DNA of 64,000 nucleotides from assembly GCF_018918345.1 (NCBI RefSeq), contig NZ_JAHLQI010000003.1, forward strand, positions 186,001 through 250,000, given 5' to 3'. Positions 35,489 to 43,554 of this stretch are shown piece after piece. Below the pieces are notes generated by a model. That model saw only the letters and a list, made by a program, of their open reading frames with translations. It was not told where the DNA came from and did not search any database. This stretch comes from Butyricicoccus intestinisimiae (lineage in GTDB: Bacteria > Bacillota > Clostridia > Oscillospirales > Butyricicoccaceae). The position numbers and the translations under genes were made by a program. How positions within the stretch are numbered: position 1 is the stretch's first letter; each line of letters starts with the position of its first letter.

Positions 35489-35552
35489 ATAAATTGCCCC
35501 TTTCCTGATTTTGAGGGTCGAGCAATTACCCCCGAAACAAACTTATATGGAC

Positions 35553-35581
35553 ATTATACCATCTTTTGTGCGTTCGTACAA
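35553..35581 (-). promoter_or_regulatory. Promoter of purA
   Basis: On the minus strand TTGTAC, a 17-bp spacer and TATAAT. The leader to purA is about 55 nt; no purine riboswitch is seen in it. Confidence 0.75.
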
Positions 35582-35751
35582 CCATCCTTTTGCACTTTTT
35601 CGTTTTAGCACGGCAAAGTATGTGATTTTTCGTACACAATTTTTATGTTATTTTTTGTATATAATACAAGCATAATATATGCTTTAAATTTTTTATAGGT
35701 ATATTTTTCTCAGACATAGTATGCAATTGTGCAAATAAGAGGGGGATTTTT

Positions 35752-35841
35752 GTGAAACATTCGATACTTCGCGCAGCCTTTTTGTTACTTTTTATTGATT
35801 TGATAGACGAAAATCTTCTTATTGAAAAGGAGGGAACGTAA
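35752..35841 (+). CDS. Possible 29-residue peptide of a mobile-element remnant
   Basis: GTG start after AGAGGGGG; the peptide begins with KHSILRAAFLLLFIDLIDEN and ends in IEKEGT. A good ribosome site and a plausible hydrophobic start suggest a leader peptide or the end of a longer lost gene. The next frame (35838-36079) has a perfect AAAGGAGG but its first codon is GTA rather than GTG, so it is degenerate. Confidence 0.35.
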   Translation: MKHSILRAAFLLLFIDLIDENLLIEKEGT

Positions 35842-36079
35842 AGTAAAAACAATAAACACGGGCTACATGGTACGCGCCCCTACTCCTTGCGCGTATCGCG
35901 GCGGAAAGCCGCACATTACAACTGAATACCGCCGCGCAGCAGCAACAAACGCAGCGCGGGGACTTATGACCGCGGCAGTTATGAAAACTGACCGCCGTTT
36001 TTTATGCCCTTTTTCGGGCAGCCGCCCGCACTATTCCGTAAATATGCTTGTGGTGGAAATATTCATAGACTTGTGGTAA
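35838..36079 (+). pseudogene. Degenerate small gene, mobile-element type
   Basis: After AAAGGAGG the frame opens with GTAAAAACAATAAAC and encodes about 80 residues (VRAPTPCAYRGGKPH, then TTEYRRAAATNAARGLMTAA). The frame has no ATG until codon 11 (TACATGGTA). Start loss by GTG to GTA is the simplest reading. Similar small frames occur in clostridial conjugative elements as far as I recall; no domain is recognised here. Confidence 0.35.
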
Positions 36080-36126
36080 AATAAATCATGTATGGGTGGC
36101 AAATATGAATTTATGGAGGAATAATA

Positions 36127-36663
36127 GTGAGTTATATTACAATGGAAATATGGACTGGAATATGGATATTAGTGAGATTACTTCCAATGGCACTTATTAT
36201 TTTTGCAGGTGTTATGATTATCGAAGTGGGTATTGAATTTATCCAGAAGAAGAAAATTGAAGTTAAGATTTTAAATTGGTTATGTCAATTCTTATGGATT
36301 CTAATAGTTGTATCAATATTAAAAATTACAGGAATTATTGGTGGTAGTTTTGGAATATCCTCACCACTTGATAGTTATATTAGTTTTAAATTATTTGAGG
36401 ATGGATTTAATGCGGCAACTATTTTGAATATATGTCTATTCGTTCCATATGGATTTTTGCCAGTATTTATTTTTAAGAATATCCACAAGCATTGGTGGAA
36501 TGGCGTTATACTTGGAGCAGTATTTTCGATTGGTATAGAATTTTTGCAAACATTTATTGGAAGGTTTGCACAGTTAGATGATGTGATTATGAATACTTGT
36601 GGGACTCTCGTTGGATTTTTGATAGGATGCTTATTACTTCGTATAACCACAAGGAAAAAATAA
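36127..36663 (+). CDS. VanZ-like membrane protein
   Basis: 178 residues with five hydrophobic segments. The VanZ-type signature is present in the second half: NICLFVPYGFLPVF, then IEFLQTFIGRFAQLDDVIMN with the Glu-Gln and Asp-Asp residues typical of the family. Start GTG at 36127 follows GGAGG. The DNA is strikingly A+T-rich compared with all neighbours, which signals recent acquisition. VanZ proteins are associated with low-level teicoplanin resistance, but most chromosomal homologues have no proven role. Confidence 0.75.
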   Translation: MSYITMEIWTGIWILVRLLPMALIIFAGVMIIEVGIEFIQKKKIEVKILNWLCQFLWILIVVSILKITGIIGGSFGISSPLDSYISFKLFEDGFNAATILNICLFVPYGFLPVFIFKNIHKHWWNGVILGAVFSIGIEFLQTFIGRFAQLDDVIMNTCGTLVGFLIGCLLLRITTRKK

Positions 36664-36789
36664 ATTTCGATTTGTCAGAGAGATAGCAGAGCCATGAGCC
36701 GCAGAGATTTTTTAAAAATCCTGCGGCTTTTTTGCGCCCATTTTCAAAAGTCCTGTCCTACTCTTTGGCAAATTTCAAAACTGTCCGTG

Positions 36790-36925
36790 TAAAAGACTAA
36801 ACAGAAATTTTTTGGAATTCAGCCCGCAGAGTTGGCAAAATCGGATTTTCATGTGGTGTGGGTAGTGAACGGGAAACAGACAGCGGAAAGCGCAGCTACA
36901 CCGAAGCCGCCTTATATCGCATGAG
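36790..36925 (+). pseudogene. 3' remnant of an unknown gene
   Basis: The plus-strand frame through 36820-36925 encodes FFGIQPAELAKSDFHVVWVV then NGKQTAESAATPKPPYIA and a stop. It has no start or ribosome site and looks like the tail of a deleted gene. Between 36664 and 36990 nothing else but the terminator at 36939 is seen. Confidence 0.35.
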
Positions 36926-36938
36926 CCGGGGCATGGAA

Positions 36939-36968
36939 AAGCGGTCATGCCAGGGAGCATGACCGCTT
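36939..36968 (-). terminator. Terminator of the HTH regulator gene
   Basis: AAGCGGTCATGC pairs with GCATGACCGCTT; TTTTCC follows on the minus strand. Confidence 0.7.
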
Positions 36969-36989
36969 TATAAACCATTCTTGCCCTAT

Positions 36990-37565
36990 TTAGTTTGGAA
37001 CAGGCCCAAGCCCTAAAGCTCCAGCAAGGAACAAAAATACAACAACAGCGACAGGGATTAGCAGCATAATGGCAGATAACACGAAAGTTTGTAGACATGG
37101 CAGTTTGTTTTTCTTTCGCCATACGCCATAAATCAAAAGTGCGACACTTGCCACAAGGCAGATAACCGGGAAATATACCATTGCAAAACCGAGCCACCCC
37201 ATACCGTCAATTAAGAAAATCAGAAACAAAACGGCAGCAATACACCCGGCAATCTTGATAATAGATTTCCGTTCTGCTTTCCGTTGGAACTTCACAAGCT
37301 CAAATGTATCAGTCAAAGCAGCGGCAGCCGTGTCCTGAGTGATTTCAGTTTCTGAAATTCTTTCAGACCGCATGATTTCCAGCACGCTAATACCCAAAGC
37401 GTCGGCTAATGGTTCAATCGTGTTTATGTCGGGAAAACCTAAACCACGCTCCCATTTACTGACTGCCTTATCCGTTACTTGCAGCTTTTTTGCTAATTCC
37501 ACTTGCGTCATACCGTTTTCTTTCCGCAGAGTGGCAATGAATGTACCAAATTTTTTTGCGTCCAT
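36990..37565 (-). CDS. XRE-family regulator with membrane segments
   Basis: 191 residues. N-terminal helix-turn-helix (about 8-62: TLRKENGMTQVELAKKLQVT then DKAVSKWERGLGFPDI), a linker, and a C-terminal half with three hydrophobic helices (about 102-122, 126-146, 158-182). Start ATG at 37565 follows AAAGGGGG. Such membrane-tethered XRE proteins usually control a neighbouring transporter. Here the adjacent gene is a broken ABC ATPase, so the regulator may have outlived its target. Confidence 0.82.
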   Translation of the reverse strand: MDAKKFGTFIATLRKENGMTQVELAKKLQVTDKAVSKWERGLGFPDINTIEPLADALGISVLEIMRSERISETEITQDTAAAALTDTFELVKFQRKAERKSIIKIAGCIAAVLFLIFLIDGMGWLGFAMVYFPVICLVASVALLIYGVWRKKNKLPCLQTFVLSAIMLLIPVAVVVFLFLAGALGLGPVPN

Positions 37566-37679
37566 AGTTAGACCCCCTTTGCGTTTGTCTGCTCATAGTA
37601 TAGCGCACATGGCAGCATACGACAACCGACGCATAGTTTAGGGCGGAATTTATCCGAACTCTACGGAAAGTTTAGGTTA

Positions 37680-37962
37680 GGATAGGAAAAGATGTCGATA
37701 TTCCAGAAAACTTGGGCATTATCATAGAACCCCCGGATTTTTGCCCAACTACAGTGCATACGCCAATTTAAAATTTCTTGCCGAATTGCGTCATATTATT
37801 GGAAAAGAAAAAATCCGCGATTGCCTCATGCAACTCCGCAATGCCGGAAAGACGATTTTATTGGCCTCTCATCATGCAGAAGACATTCGCGTGTTATGTG
37901 ATACGGTCTGTGAAATGGACGGCGGTGTTTTGACCGTGCTTCCGACGGACTCTCCGAGATAA
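37680..37962 (+). pseudogene. Broken ABC transporter ATPase
   Basis: Pieces of one ATPase in two frames: KDVDIPENLGIIIEPPDF up to 37740, then, one frame over, LPNYSAYANLKFLAELRHII and GKEKIRDCLMQLRNAGKTIL with the H-loop LASHHAEDI. The frame change sits in a T-run (GGATTTTTGCC), consistent with a 1-bp deletion. Walker A lies beyond the lost 5' end, and the signature and Walker B are missing through an internal deletion. Confidence 0.8.
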
Positions 37963-38064
37963 AATCACTTCTCCCTTGTTTCCTTTCGCGCATGGGAGTA
38001 TAATAAGTTTTCAGGCGGACGCGCCCCGTGTGTTTCTCCGTCAATCTTTTCTTCGGAGGAATCC

Positions 38065-38976
38065 ATGTCAGCTGTACTTTTCAAAGCACTCGCGTTTTTT
38101 CTCATGATCGCGCTGGGCTATCTGATGAAAACCAAGCACGTCTTAGAGCAGGAGGACAGCCAGGTTTTGATGAAAATCATCATCAATATCACGATGCCCG
38201 CCGCACTGATCGCCGGTTTTCGCACGTTTTCCATCGATATTTCGTTGCTGTTTGCCCTGCTGCTCGGCTTTTGTATGAACGGCGTGCTGCTGCTCGCCGG
38301 TTCTCTCGCGTCTGTCCGCAAGGAAGGCAGGCTGCGCGCGCTGTACATTCTCAATACGCCGTGTCAAAACGTCGGCAATTTTGTTCTGCCGTTTGTGCTG
38401 AGCTTTCTGCCGTCCTCTGTGGTTCCGGCTCTGTGCATGTATGATGCCGGAAACAATCCGTATGGCGCAGGTCTTGCGTACTCTGTGGCATCCTCTGCCA
38501 GCGGCGGAGACGGAAAGGTTTCCCTGCGCAGCATCCTGCGCACCTTGTTTCATTCCCCTCCGTTCTTGGCGTATTTTATCATGATTGTTCTGTATCTGCC
38601 AGGCATTCGCCTGCCGGATGCGTTCTTTGATCTGTGCGATTTGTTCGGCAAAGGCAACGCCTTTCTCGCCATGTTCGCACTGGGTCTGATTTTTGAATGG
38701 CATCTGCCAAAAGAAGATGTCGGCAATGTCATCCGCATTTTGGGTTTGCGCTATGCGCTGTGTCTGTGCGCCGCAGCAGCGATTTTCTTCCTGTGTCCGT
38801 TTGATTTGCCGATTCGGCAGACCTTGTGTCTGTGTCTCGTCGGCCCTGTGACAACGCTCGCCATTCCGTTTGGTCTCGCCTGCGGCTGCAAGCAGTCGAT
38901 GATTGCCGCACTCAGCTCGGTCAGCATGGTGACCAGCTTTATTCTATCGCTCGGCATGCTGATTGCCTGGGCATAA
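38065..38976 (+). CDS. AEC-family transporter
   Basis: 303 residues and about ten membrane helices in the auxin efflux carrier layout (two five-helix halves: FFLMIALGYLMKTKHVLEQE at the start and GPVTTLAIPFGLACG near the end). The conserved polar break is NTPCQNVGNFVLP. Family members move organic acids such as malate or auxin-like compounds; the substrate cannot be told from sequence. Start ATG at 38065 follows GGAGG. Confidence 0.82.
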   Translation: MSAVLFKALAFFLMIALGYLMKTKHVLEQEDSQVLMKIIINITMPAALIAGFRTFSIDISLLFALLLGFCMNGVLLLAGSLASVRKEGRLRALYILNTPCQNVGNFVLPFVLSFLPSSVVPALCMYDAGNNPYGAGLAYSVASSASGGDGKVSLRSILRTLFHSPPFLAYFIMIVLYLPGIRLPDAFFDLCDLFGKGNAFLAMFALGLIFEWHLPKEDVGNVIRILGLRYALCLCAAAAIFFLCPFDLPIRQTLCLCLVGPVTTLAIPFGLACGCKQSMIAALSSVSMVTSFILSLGMLIAWA

Positions 38977-38985
38977 ATCTGCATG

Positions 38986-39015
38986 AAAAAAAGACCGGAA
39001 TTCCGGTCTTTTTTT
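38986..39015. terminator. Perfect bidirectional terminator
   Basis: AAGACCGGAATTCCGGTCTT is a perfect palindrome with an A-run before it and a T-run after it. It separates the convergent AEC transporter and VanZ-like genes. Confidence 0.9.
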
Positions 39016-39476
39016 CACATCTTTTGGCGCATATGTCTGTTCCGCAGCCAAGAAAACAGCAAATAAATCAGACATCCGCATACGGCGCCGCAAAAGTCAA
39101 TCCAAACATCGGTCACACGCGCAGAGCGGTCATTAAACAGCTGAATGGTCTCATCCGTCATCGCACACAGAACGCCGAACAAAAATACATTGAGCACATA
39201 CGGCAGCCGGACAATGCGAATATCCCGCATGACGATTGCCGCGAAAAATCCCAGTGCGGCAAATTCGGAAAAGTGCGCCATTTTGCGCACAATATATTCG
39301 GTCAATCCATCCCCCAGACCAACCGTTCCGAGCAGCTTCATCAGAAATTCAAAAACACCCATACTTTCCGATGTCGACTGCGCGCGATTTGCCATTGAAT
39401 GCGAAAAAATAAACGCCATGACGGCAATCACCAGCAAAACATGTATGATAACACGCACTCGTTTTTTTGAATCCAT
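39015..39476 (-). CDS. VanZ family protein
   Basis: 153 residues, four hydrophobic segments, the usual VanZ size. Signature residues: FSHSMANRAQ near the start, KMAHFSEFAALGFFAA, then AMTDETIQLFNDRSARVTDV followed by WIDFCGAVCG. Start ATG at 39476 with GGAGG upstream. Unlike the other VanZ-like gene at 36.1 kb its composition matches the chromosome, so the two are independent. Function unknown. Confidence 0.85.
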   Translation of the reverse strand: MDSKKRVRVIIHVLLVIAVMAFIFSHSMANRAQSTSESMGVFEFLMKLLGTVGLGDGLTEYIVRKMAHFSEFAALGFFAAIVMRDIRIVRLPYVLNVFLFGVLCAMTDETIQLFNDRSARVTDVWIDFCGAVCGCLIYLLFSWLRNRHMRQKM

Positions 39477-39491
39477 AATCTCCTCCATCAA

Positions 39492-39519
39492 TTGACAAAC
39501 CCCTAGAATATGTTATAAT
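39492..39519 (+). promoter_or_regulatory. Strong promoter for the antisense (antitoxin) RNA
   Basis: TTGACA, a 16-bp spacer and TATAAT, on the plus strand, with no coding sequence downstream before the hairpin at 39577-39609. Expected start near 39526. Confidence 0.85.
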
Positions 39520-39525
39520 CAAGAT

Positions 39526-39617
39526 AATAAGAGGCACTGCCAGTAGACGGTCGTCCCTCAAAAGTTGTTACAAGATAGTAACCGCTGGTGTGGAAGCTGG
39601 GCGGTTACTTCTTTTTT
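39526..39617 (+). ncRNA. Putative RatA-like antitoxin RNA
   Basis: A short RNA of about 90 nt is predicted from the consensus promoter at 39492 to a terminator (AGTAACCGC paired with GCGGTTACT, then TCTTTTTTG). Its 3' end is complementary to the stop codon and 3' end of the small toxin gene transcribed in the opposite direction. This is the TxpA/RatA geometry: convergent antisense pairing over the toxin 3' end. Its 5' part GGCACTGCCAGTAGACGG resembles the toxin leader (GCACTGCCACGAACGG). Confidence 0.65.
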
Positions 39618-39712
39618 GTCAGCTGAATGACCAGAGCAATAATCTGAACAGTCAGAGAAATTACACCAACAATGGCTGCGGTATAAGCAAATAACGCTTC
39701 ATATGTAACCAT
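39605..39712 (-). CDS. Type I toxin, TxpA/holin-like
   Basis: 35 residues: polar start MVTYEALFAYT, one hydrophobic helix (AAIVGVISLTVQIIALVIQL) and the basic end TKKK. Start ATG at 39712, 7 nt after GGAGGG. The YEAL start, single helix and lysine end are those of the putative holin-like toxins of Firmicutes type I systems, which depolarise or disturb the membrane. A promoter-like TTGCGA-N17-TATCCT lies at 39809-39837, giving a leader of about 90 nt. An opposing RNA overlaps its 3' end. Confidence 0.72.
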   Translation of the reverse strand: MVTYEALFAYTAAIVGVISLTVQIIALVIQLTKKK

Positions 39713-39808
39713 GATGCATCCCTCCTCTCCTAAGATCAGAGGGCAAAAGAAGTCTGTCCTCTGTCAAAAAGGACAAACCGCCTACCGTTCGTGGCAGTGC
39801 TGTATTTA

Positions 39809-39837
39809 AGGATACCACATGAAGCTCTCATTCGCAA
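39809..39837 (-). promoter_or_regulatory. Probable promoter of the small toxin
   Basis: On the minus strand TTGCGA, 17 bp, TATCCT. The predicted leader contains GGACAGACTTC and AGAGGACAG tracts that could fold and hide the ribosome site, as in other type I toxins. Confidence 0.5.
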
Positions 39838-39880
39838 GCTATAAGAGGCAACAGCGCGCGCTGTTGCCTCTTTTTGATAA

Positions 39881-41473
39881 TCAGCCTCGGATTTCGAGAT
39901 ATTCGTCATAGGTGCACTGCTTATCCCAAACGCCATCCTCTGTGATTTCAATGATACGGTTGGCAATAGTCTGCGTGAACTCATGGTCATGCGATGCAAA
40001 CAGGACATTGCCCTTAAAATCAATCAGACCGTTGTTGACTGCGGTGATGGATTCCAGATCCAGATGGTTGGTCGGCTGATCGACAACCAGCACATTGGAA
40101 CCAAACAGCATCATACGTGCCAGCATGCAGCGAACCTTCTCGCCGCCGGACAGTACATTAACAGACTTGTACACATCGTTGCCGGAAAACAGCATCTTGC
40201 CCAAGAACGAACGCAGCGTTGTCTCCAGCGTATCGGTCTGCGAATACGGAGCCAGCCAATCCAGCATATTCTCGGTATGACCGTTAAAAAACTCCGAGTT
40301 GTCTTTTGGGAAATACGACTGGCTGGTGGAAACGCCCCACTTGAAGCTGCCTTCATCCGGTTCCATCTCGCCCATCAAAATCTGGAACAGGGTAGTCGCT
40401 GCCTGCTCAGTCTTGCCGACAAACGCAATTTTATCGCCGCGCGCCACGCGGAACGATACATGATTGAGAACCTTTTCACCGTCGATGGTCTTGGAAATGT
40501 CCTTGACCTCCAAAATATCCTTGCCCGGCTCTCTGTCCATCTGGAAGCCGACAAACGGATACCGGCGGGACGATGCCGGCAGTTCGTCAACCGTCAGCTT
40601 GTCAATGAGCTTTTTGCGGCTGGTTGCCTGCTTGGACTTGGATTTGTTTGCGGAAAATCGACGGATAAATTCCTGCAATTCCTTGATCTTTTCGTCTGCC
40701 TTCTTCTTCTGATCGTTCAAGGTGCGCTGTACCAGCTGAGAGGACTCATACCAGAACTCATAGTTGCCGACGTACAGGCGAACCTTGCCGTAGTCAATAT
40801 CTACAATGTGGGTGCAGACATTGTTGAGGAAGTGACGGTCATGCGATACAACGATGACGGTACCCTCATAATCTGCCAGAAAATCTTCCAGCCACGCAAT
40901 GGAATGAATGTCCAAATGGTTGGTCGGCTCGTCAAGCAGCATGATATCCGGCTTGCCGAACAGCGCCTGTGCCAGCAGAATCTTGACCTTTTCTGCGTCC
41001 GTACGGTACTTCATGCCGCTGTACAGAATGTCGTCTGCCTTGAGTCCCAGACCCTGCAGCAGGCGAGCCGCTTCGGTATCTGCATTCCAGCCGTCCAGCT
41101 CTGCAAATTCTGCTTCCAGCTCAGCGGCGCGGTTGCCGTCTTCCTCAGTAAACGGATCCTTGGCATACAGCGCATCTTTTTCCTGCATGATTTCATACAG
41201 GCGTTTGTTGCCCTGAATAATCGTGTCTACAACCGTACAGTCATCAAAGGCAAAATGATCCTGACGCAGAACCGACATGCGCAGCTTCGGATCCAGCTCC
41301 ACCGTACCGGTAGACGGCTCCAAATCGCCGGACAGCATGCGCAGGAAGGTGGACTTACCCGCACCGTTCGCGCCGATGACACCATAGCAGTTGCCCTCGG
41401 TAAATTTCAGATTGACATCAGAGAACAAATTCTCTCCGTCAAAGTTAATGCTCAAATGATTAACGCTAAGCAT
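39881..41473 (-). CDS. ABC-F ATPase, YkpA/YbiT type
   Basis: 530 residues, two nucleotide-binding domains joined by a charged linker, no membrane part. Site 1 is intact: Walker A GANGAGKS and Walker B IMLLDEPTNHLD, with the second-domain signature LSGGEKVR. Site 2 is degenerate: the second Walker A reads FVGKTEQAATT, the second catalytic Glu is Gln (VVDQPTNHLD), and the first-domain signature is YRTDAEK. This group binds ribosomes as translation factors. Loss of a P-loop in the second domain is known in YkpA-like proteins. Start ATG at 41473 after AGGAGG. Confidence 0.9.
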   Translation of the reverse strand: MLSVNHLSINFDGENLFSDVNLKFTEGNCYGVIGANGAGKSTFLRMLSGDLEPSTGTVELDPKLRMSVLRQDHFAFDDCTVVDTIIQGNKRLYEIMQEKDALYAKDPFTEEDGNRAAELEAEFAELDGWNADTEAARLLQGLGLKADDILYSGMKYRTDAEKVKILLAQALFGKPDIMLLDEPTNHLDIHSIAWLEDFLADYEGTVIVVSHDRHFLNNVCTHIVDIDYGKVRLYVGNYEFWYESSQLVQRTLNDQKKKADEKIKELQEFIRRFSANKSKSKQATSRKKLIDKLTVDELPASSRRYPFVGFQMDREPGKDILEVKDISKTIDGEKVLNHVSFRVARGDKIAFVGKTEQAATTLFQILMGEMEPDEGSFKWGVSTSQSYFPKDNSEFFNGHTENMLDWLAPYSQTDTLETTLRSFLGKMLFSGNDVYKSVNVLSGGEKVRCMLARMMLFGSNVLVVDQPTNHLDLESITAVNNGLIDFKGNVLFASHDHEFTQTIANRIIEITEDGVWDKQCTYDEYLEIRG

Positions 41474-41535
41474 GAAAAACCTCCTGTAAAATGTTCACTA
41501 AATAGGGGGATATCGTTTGATAAACAATCGTTTAT

Positions 41536-42393
41536 TTATATAATACAATCTATCAGCAGTCCCGCCGCAACAGCTGCCGCATACGTGCAGCCGATAATCT
41601 GCCAAGCGGATTTTTTGCACGGCGCTTCGCGCAGCAGCAAAATAAAACCAAAGCCCGCACCGGCGGAAAGTCCGGCAATCACACTGCCAAAGCTGATGGT
41701 ACCTGCGGTAAACAGCTGCACGAGCAGCACCGACACGGCACAGCCCGGAATCAATCCGATCAGCGCACACAGCACCGGCTGCAGGCGAGAGCCTTGCAGC
41801 AAAATCGCCGCCAGCGAATCTGCACCGAGCAGATAAATAATCGTGTTGAGAATCAACATCGTGATGACGAGAAAAACTGTGGTATTTGCCGTGCGAATGA
41901 GCGCCGAGCGCCACAGCGATTGGCCGCCGCAGCAGGAACAGCTCGCATTGACCTCATTCATGTCCAGCTCATCGTCCTCCGGCCAGTCGTCAATGTTCCA
42001 GTGCTTGCGGAACCAGAACAGATAAAACAGATAACCGGCGACAATCGCAATGCCGATTTTTACGGCAATGAGCAGCACAATTTCTTTCCAGCTGCAGCCG
42101 CCCGCGAATAAAACCGGAATTGCCTCATCGGATGTGGACAAATACACGGCAATCAGCGTGGCAGGCGCCAGAAATCCGCGGCAATACAGCACCGAGCAAC
42201 CCATTGAAAAGCCGCACTGCGGAATCGCGCCAATCAATGCGCCGATGACCGGCCCTGCCGGCTCTGTGCTCGTGACCACGCGGGTTACCGCATCCATATG
42301 ATTTTCCATCCAGCTGATGACCAGATATACAACAAAGAGAATCGGAATGGTCTTGACAATGTCCATGATACATTCCGTCCATACTTCCAGCAC
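41536..42393 (-). CDS. Putative metal/metalloid exporter (ArsP_2/DUF2899 type)
   Basis: 285 residues, about ten membrane helices in two repeated halves, each with a Gly-Pro-Cys motif: GAIPQCGFSMGCSV and GLIPGCAVSVLLV. A cytosolic loop between the halves is acidic and Cys-rich (SCSCCGG), fitting metal binding. Relatives are annotated as arsenic efflux or manganese transporters; the substrate is not settled. GTG at 42393 lies 9 nt after AGGAG. No manganese riboswitch of the yybP-ykoY type is visible in the 130-bp upstream region. Confidence 0.72.
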   Translation of the reverse strand: MLEVWTECIMDIVKTIPILFVVYLVISWMENHMDAVTRVVTSTEPAGPVIGALIGAIPQCGFSMGCSVLYCRGFLAPATLIAVYLSTSDEAIPVLFAGGCSWKEIVLLIAVKIGIAIVAGYLFYLFWFRKHWNIDDWPEDDELDMNEVNASCSCCGGQSLWRSALIRTANTTVFLVITMLILNTIIYLLGADSLAAILLQGSRLQPVLCALIGLIPGCAVSVLLVQLFTAGTISFGSVIAGLSAGAGFGFILLLREAPCKKSAWQIIGCTYAAAVAAGLLIDCII

Positions 42394-42522
42394 AGAAGCT
42401 CACTCCTCTCTGAAAAACGAAAAATAAAATACAAATCGTTTAGACAGTATAGCATACTTGCGCACAAAAAAACAGGGGCAGGATTCATAAGAAACCTGCC
42501 TCTTTTGCGCTGTTTTCGGTAT

Positions 42523-43167
42523 TTATTTGCTCCGCTGTGCGCGCTGCTGCTCGAGCATTTCTCCAAAGGCGAGAATCGTATCCACTGCGCCGTCAATGCC
42601 TGCGGTGCTCGTTGAGACACACAGGTCATAGCTGGACGCATCGCTCCAGCGCTTGCCGGTATAATAGTTATAATAGCTCGCACGTTTTTTGTCGCGCTTG
42701 GAAATCGCATCTTCAATGCGCTTTTCCGGCATGCCGAGGTCATGAATGGCATGATGCTTGCGGTACTCCATATCCGCTGTGCAGAACACACGGACAACGT
42801 CCGGACGCTCGCGCAGAATATAACTGCCGCAGCGTCCTACCACAACGCACGGGCCTTTTTCTGCCGCTTCGCGGATAATTTTTGCTTCTTCGACAAACAG
42901 CTTATCACTCATGTTGAGGTCAGAGGATTGCGTAATCGAGCCTGCCGCAGTATAGCTTCCCATGACCAGCGAGTACAAAAAGCTATTGGTCGGCTTTTCA
43001 TCAAATCCCTCGAAAATCTTGCGGCTGACACCGGCATTTTTCGCCGCCATATCCACGATTTGAGAATCGTAGAACGGAATTCCCAGCATCTTTGCCAGAC
43101 GCTCGCCCACGATATGTCCGGCAGAGCCAAACTCTCTCTCAATGGTATAAATGGTCGCAGTTGTCAT
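42523..43167 (-). CDS. Cytidylate kinase-like protein
   Basis: 214 residues of the AAA_26 (cytidylate kinase-like) family. It starts TIYTIEREFGSAGHIVGERL, where ExGSgG replaces a classical P-loop; then GIPFYDSQIV, VVVGRCGSYIL and RDKKRASYYNYYTGKRW. This family is widespread in clostridia without a proven substrate; it is distinct from Cmk proper. Start ATG at 43167, preceded by a G-rich purine stretch (GGAAGGGATGGG). Confidence 0.82.
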   Translation of the reverse strand: MTTATIYTIEREFGSAGHIVGERLAKMLGIPFYDSQIVDMAAKNAGVSRKIFEGFDEKPTNSFLYSLVMGSYTAAGSITQSSDLNMSDKLFVEEAKIIREAAEKGPCVVVGRCGSYILRERPDVVRVFCTADMEYRKHHAIHDLGMPEKRIEDAISKRDKKRASYYNYYTGKRWSDASSYDLCVSTSTAGIDGAVDTILAFGEMLEQQRAQRSK

Positions 43168-43554
43168 AATATGAATCCCATCCCTTCCAGATCTCCGTCC
43201 CGCCCGATTGTATCCGGAACGGGCTTTGTGCACAAATGTGCCGTTTTCTGCTTTTGTATTATATCACATTTTTGTTACCATGAAAAGCAAGCACATGCAC
43301 TTTCCCAATCCGGTGCATATTTTCCGTCAATTTGCCGCATTTTTCGCCCGCCAAAACCACCAAAACGCCGTGGTGTTCTTTTGAAAAACCTCAACATTTT
43401 TCACGAAAACGCAGAAAAAAATTGCTATTTTCTGTCTTTTGCGGTGCGAAAACATTGATTGAACCCATTGCATGTGCTATACTATACACGAAAAGAGATT
43501 CATACTTTATTGCAGAATTTACATATTTCTGTACCGAGACAAGGAGTGTCATTT

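Noticed and set aside
35489-35552. Purine riboswitch upstream of purA
   Set aside because: Leader is only about 55 nt and lacks the conserved purine-aptamer loops.
36775-37197. 140-codon frame on the minus strand over the HTH gene's end
   Set aside because: Overlaps the regulator gene and its terminator in another frame; very Cys-rich and unlike a real protein.
39983-41836. 617-codon frame antisense to the ABC-F gene
   Set aside because: Shadow frame; no ribosome site and covers two genes of the other strand.
42394-42522. Manganese (yybP-ykoY) riboswitch before the metal exporter
   Set aside because: The short A/T-rich gap has no paired aptamer core.
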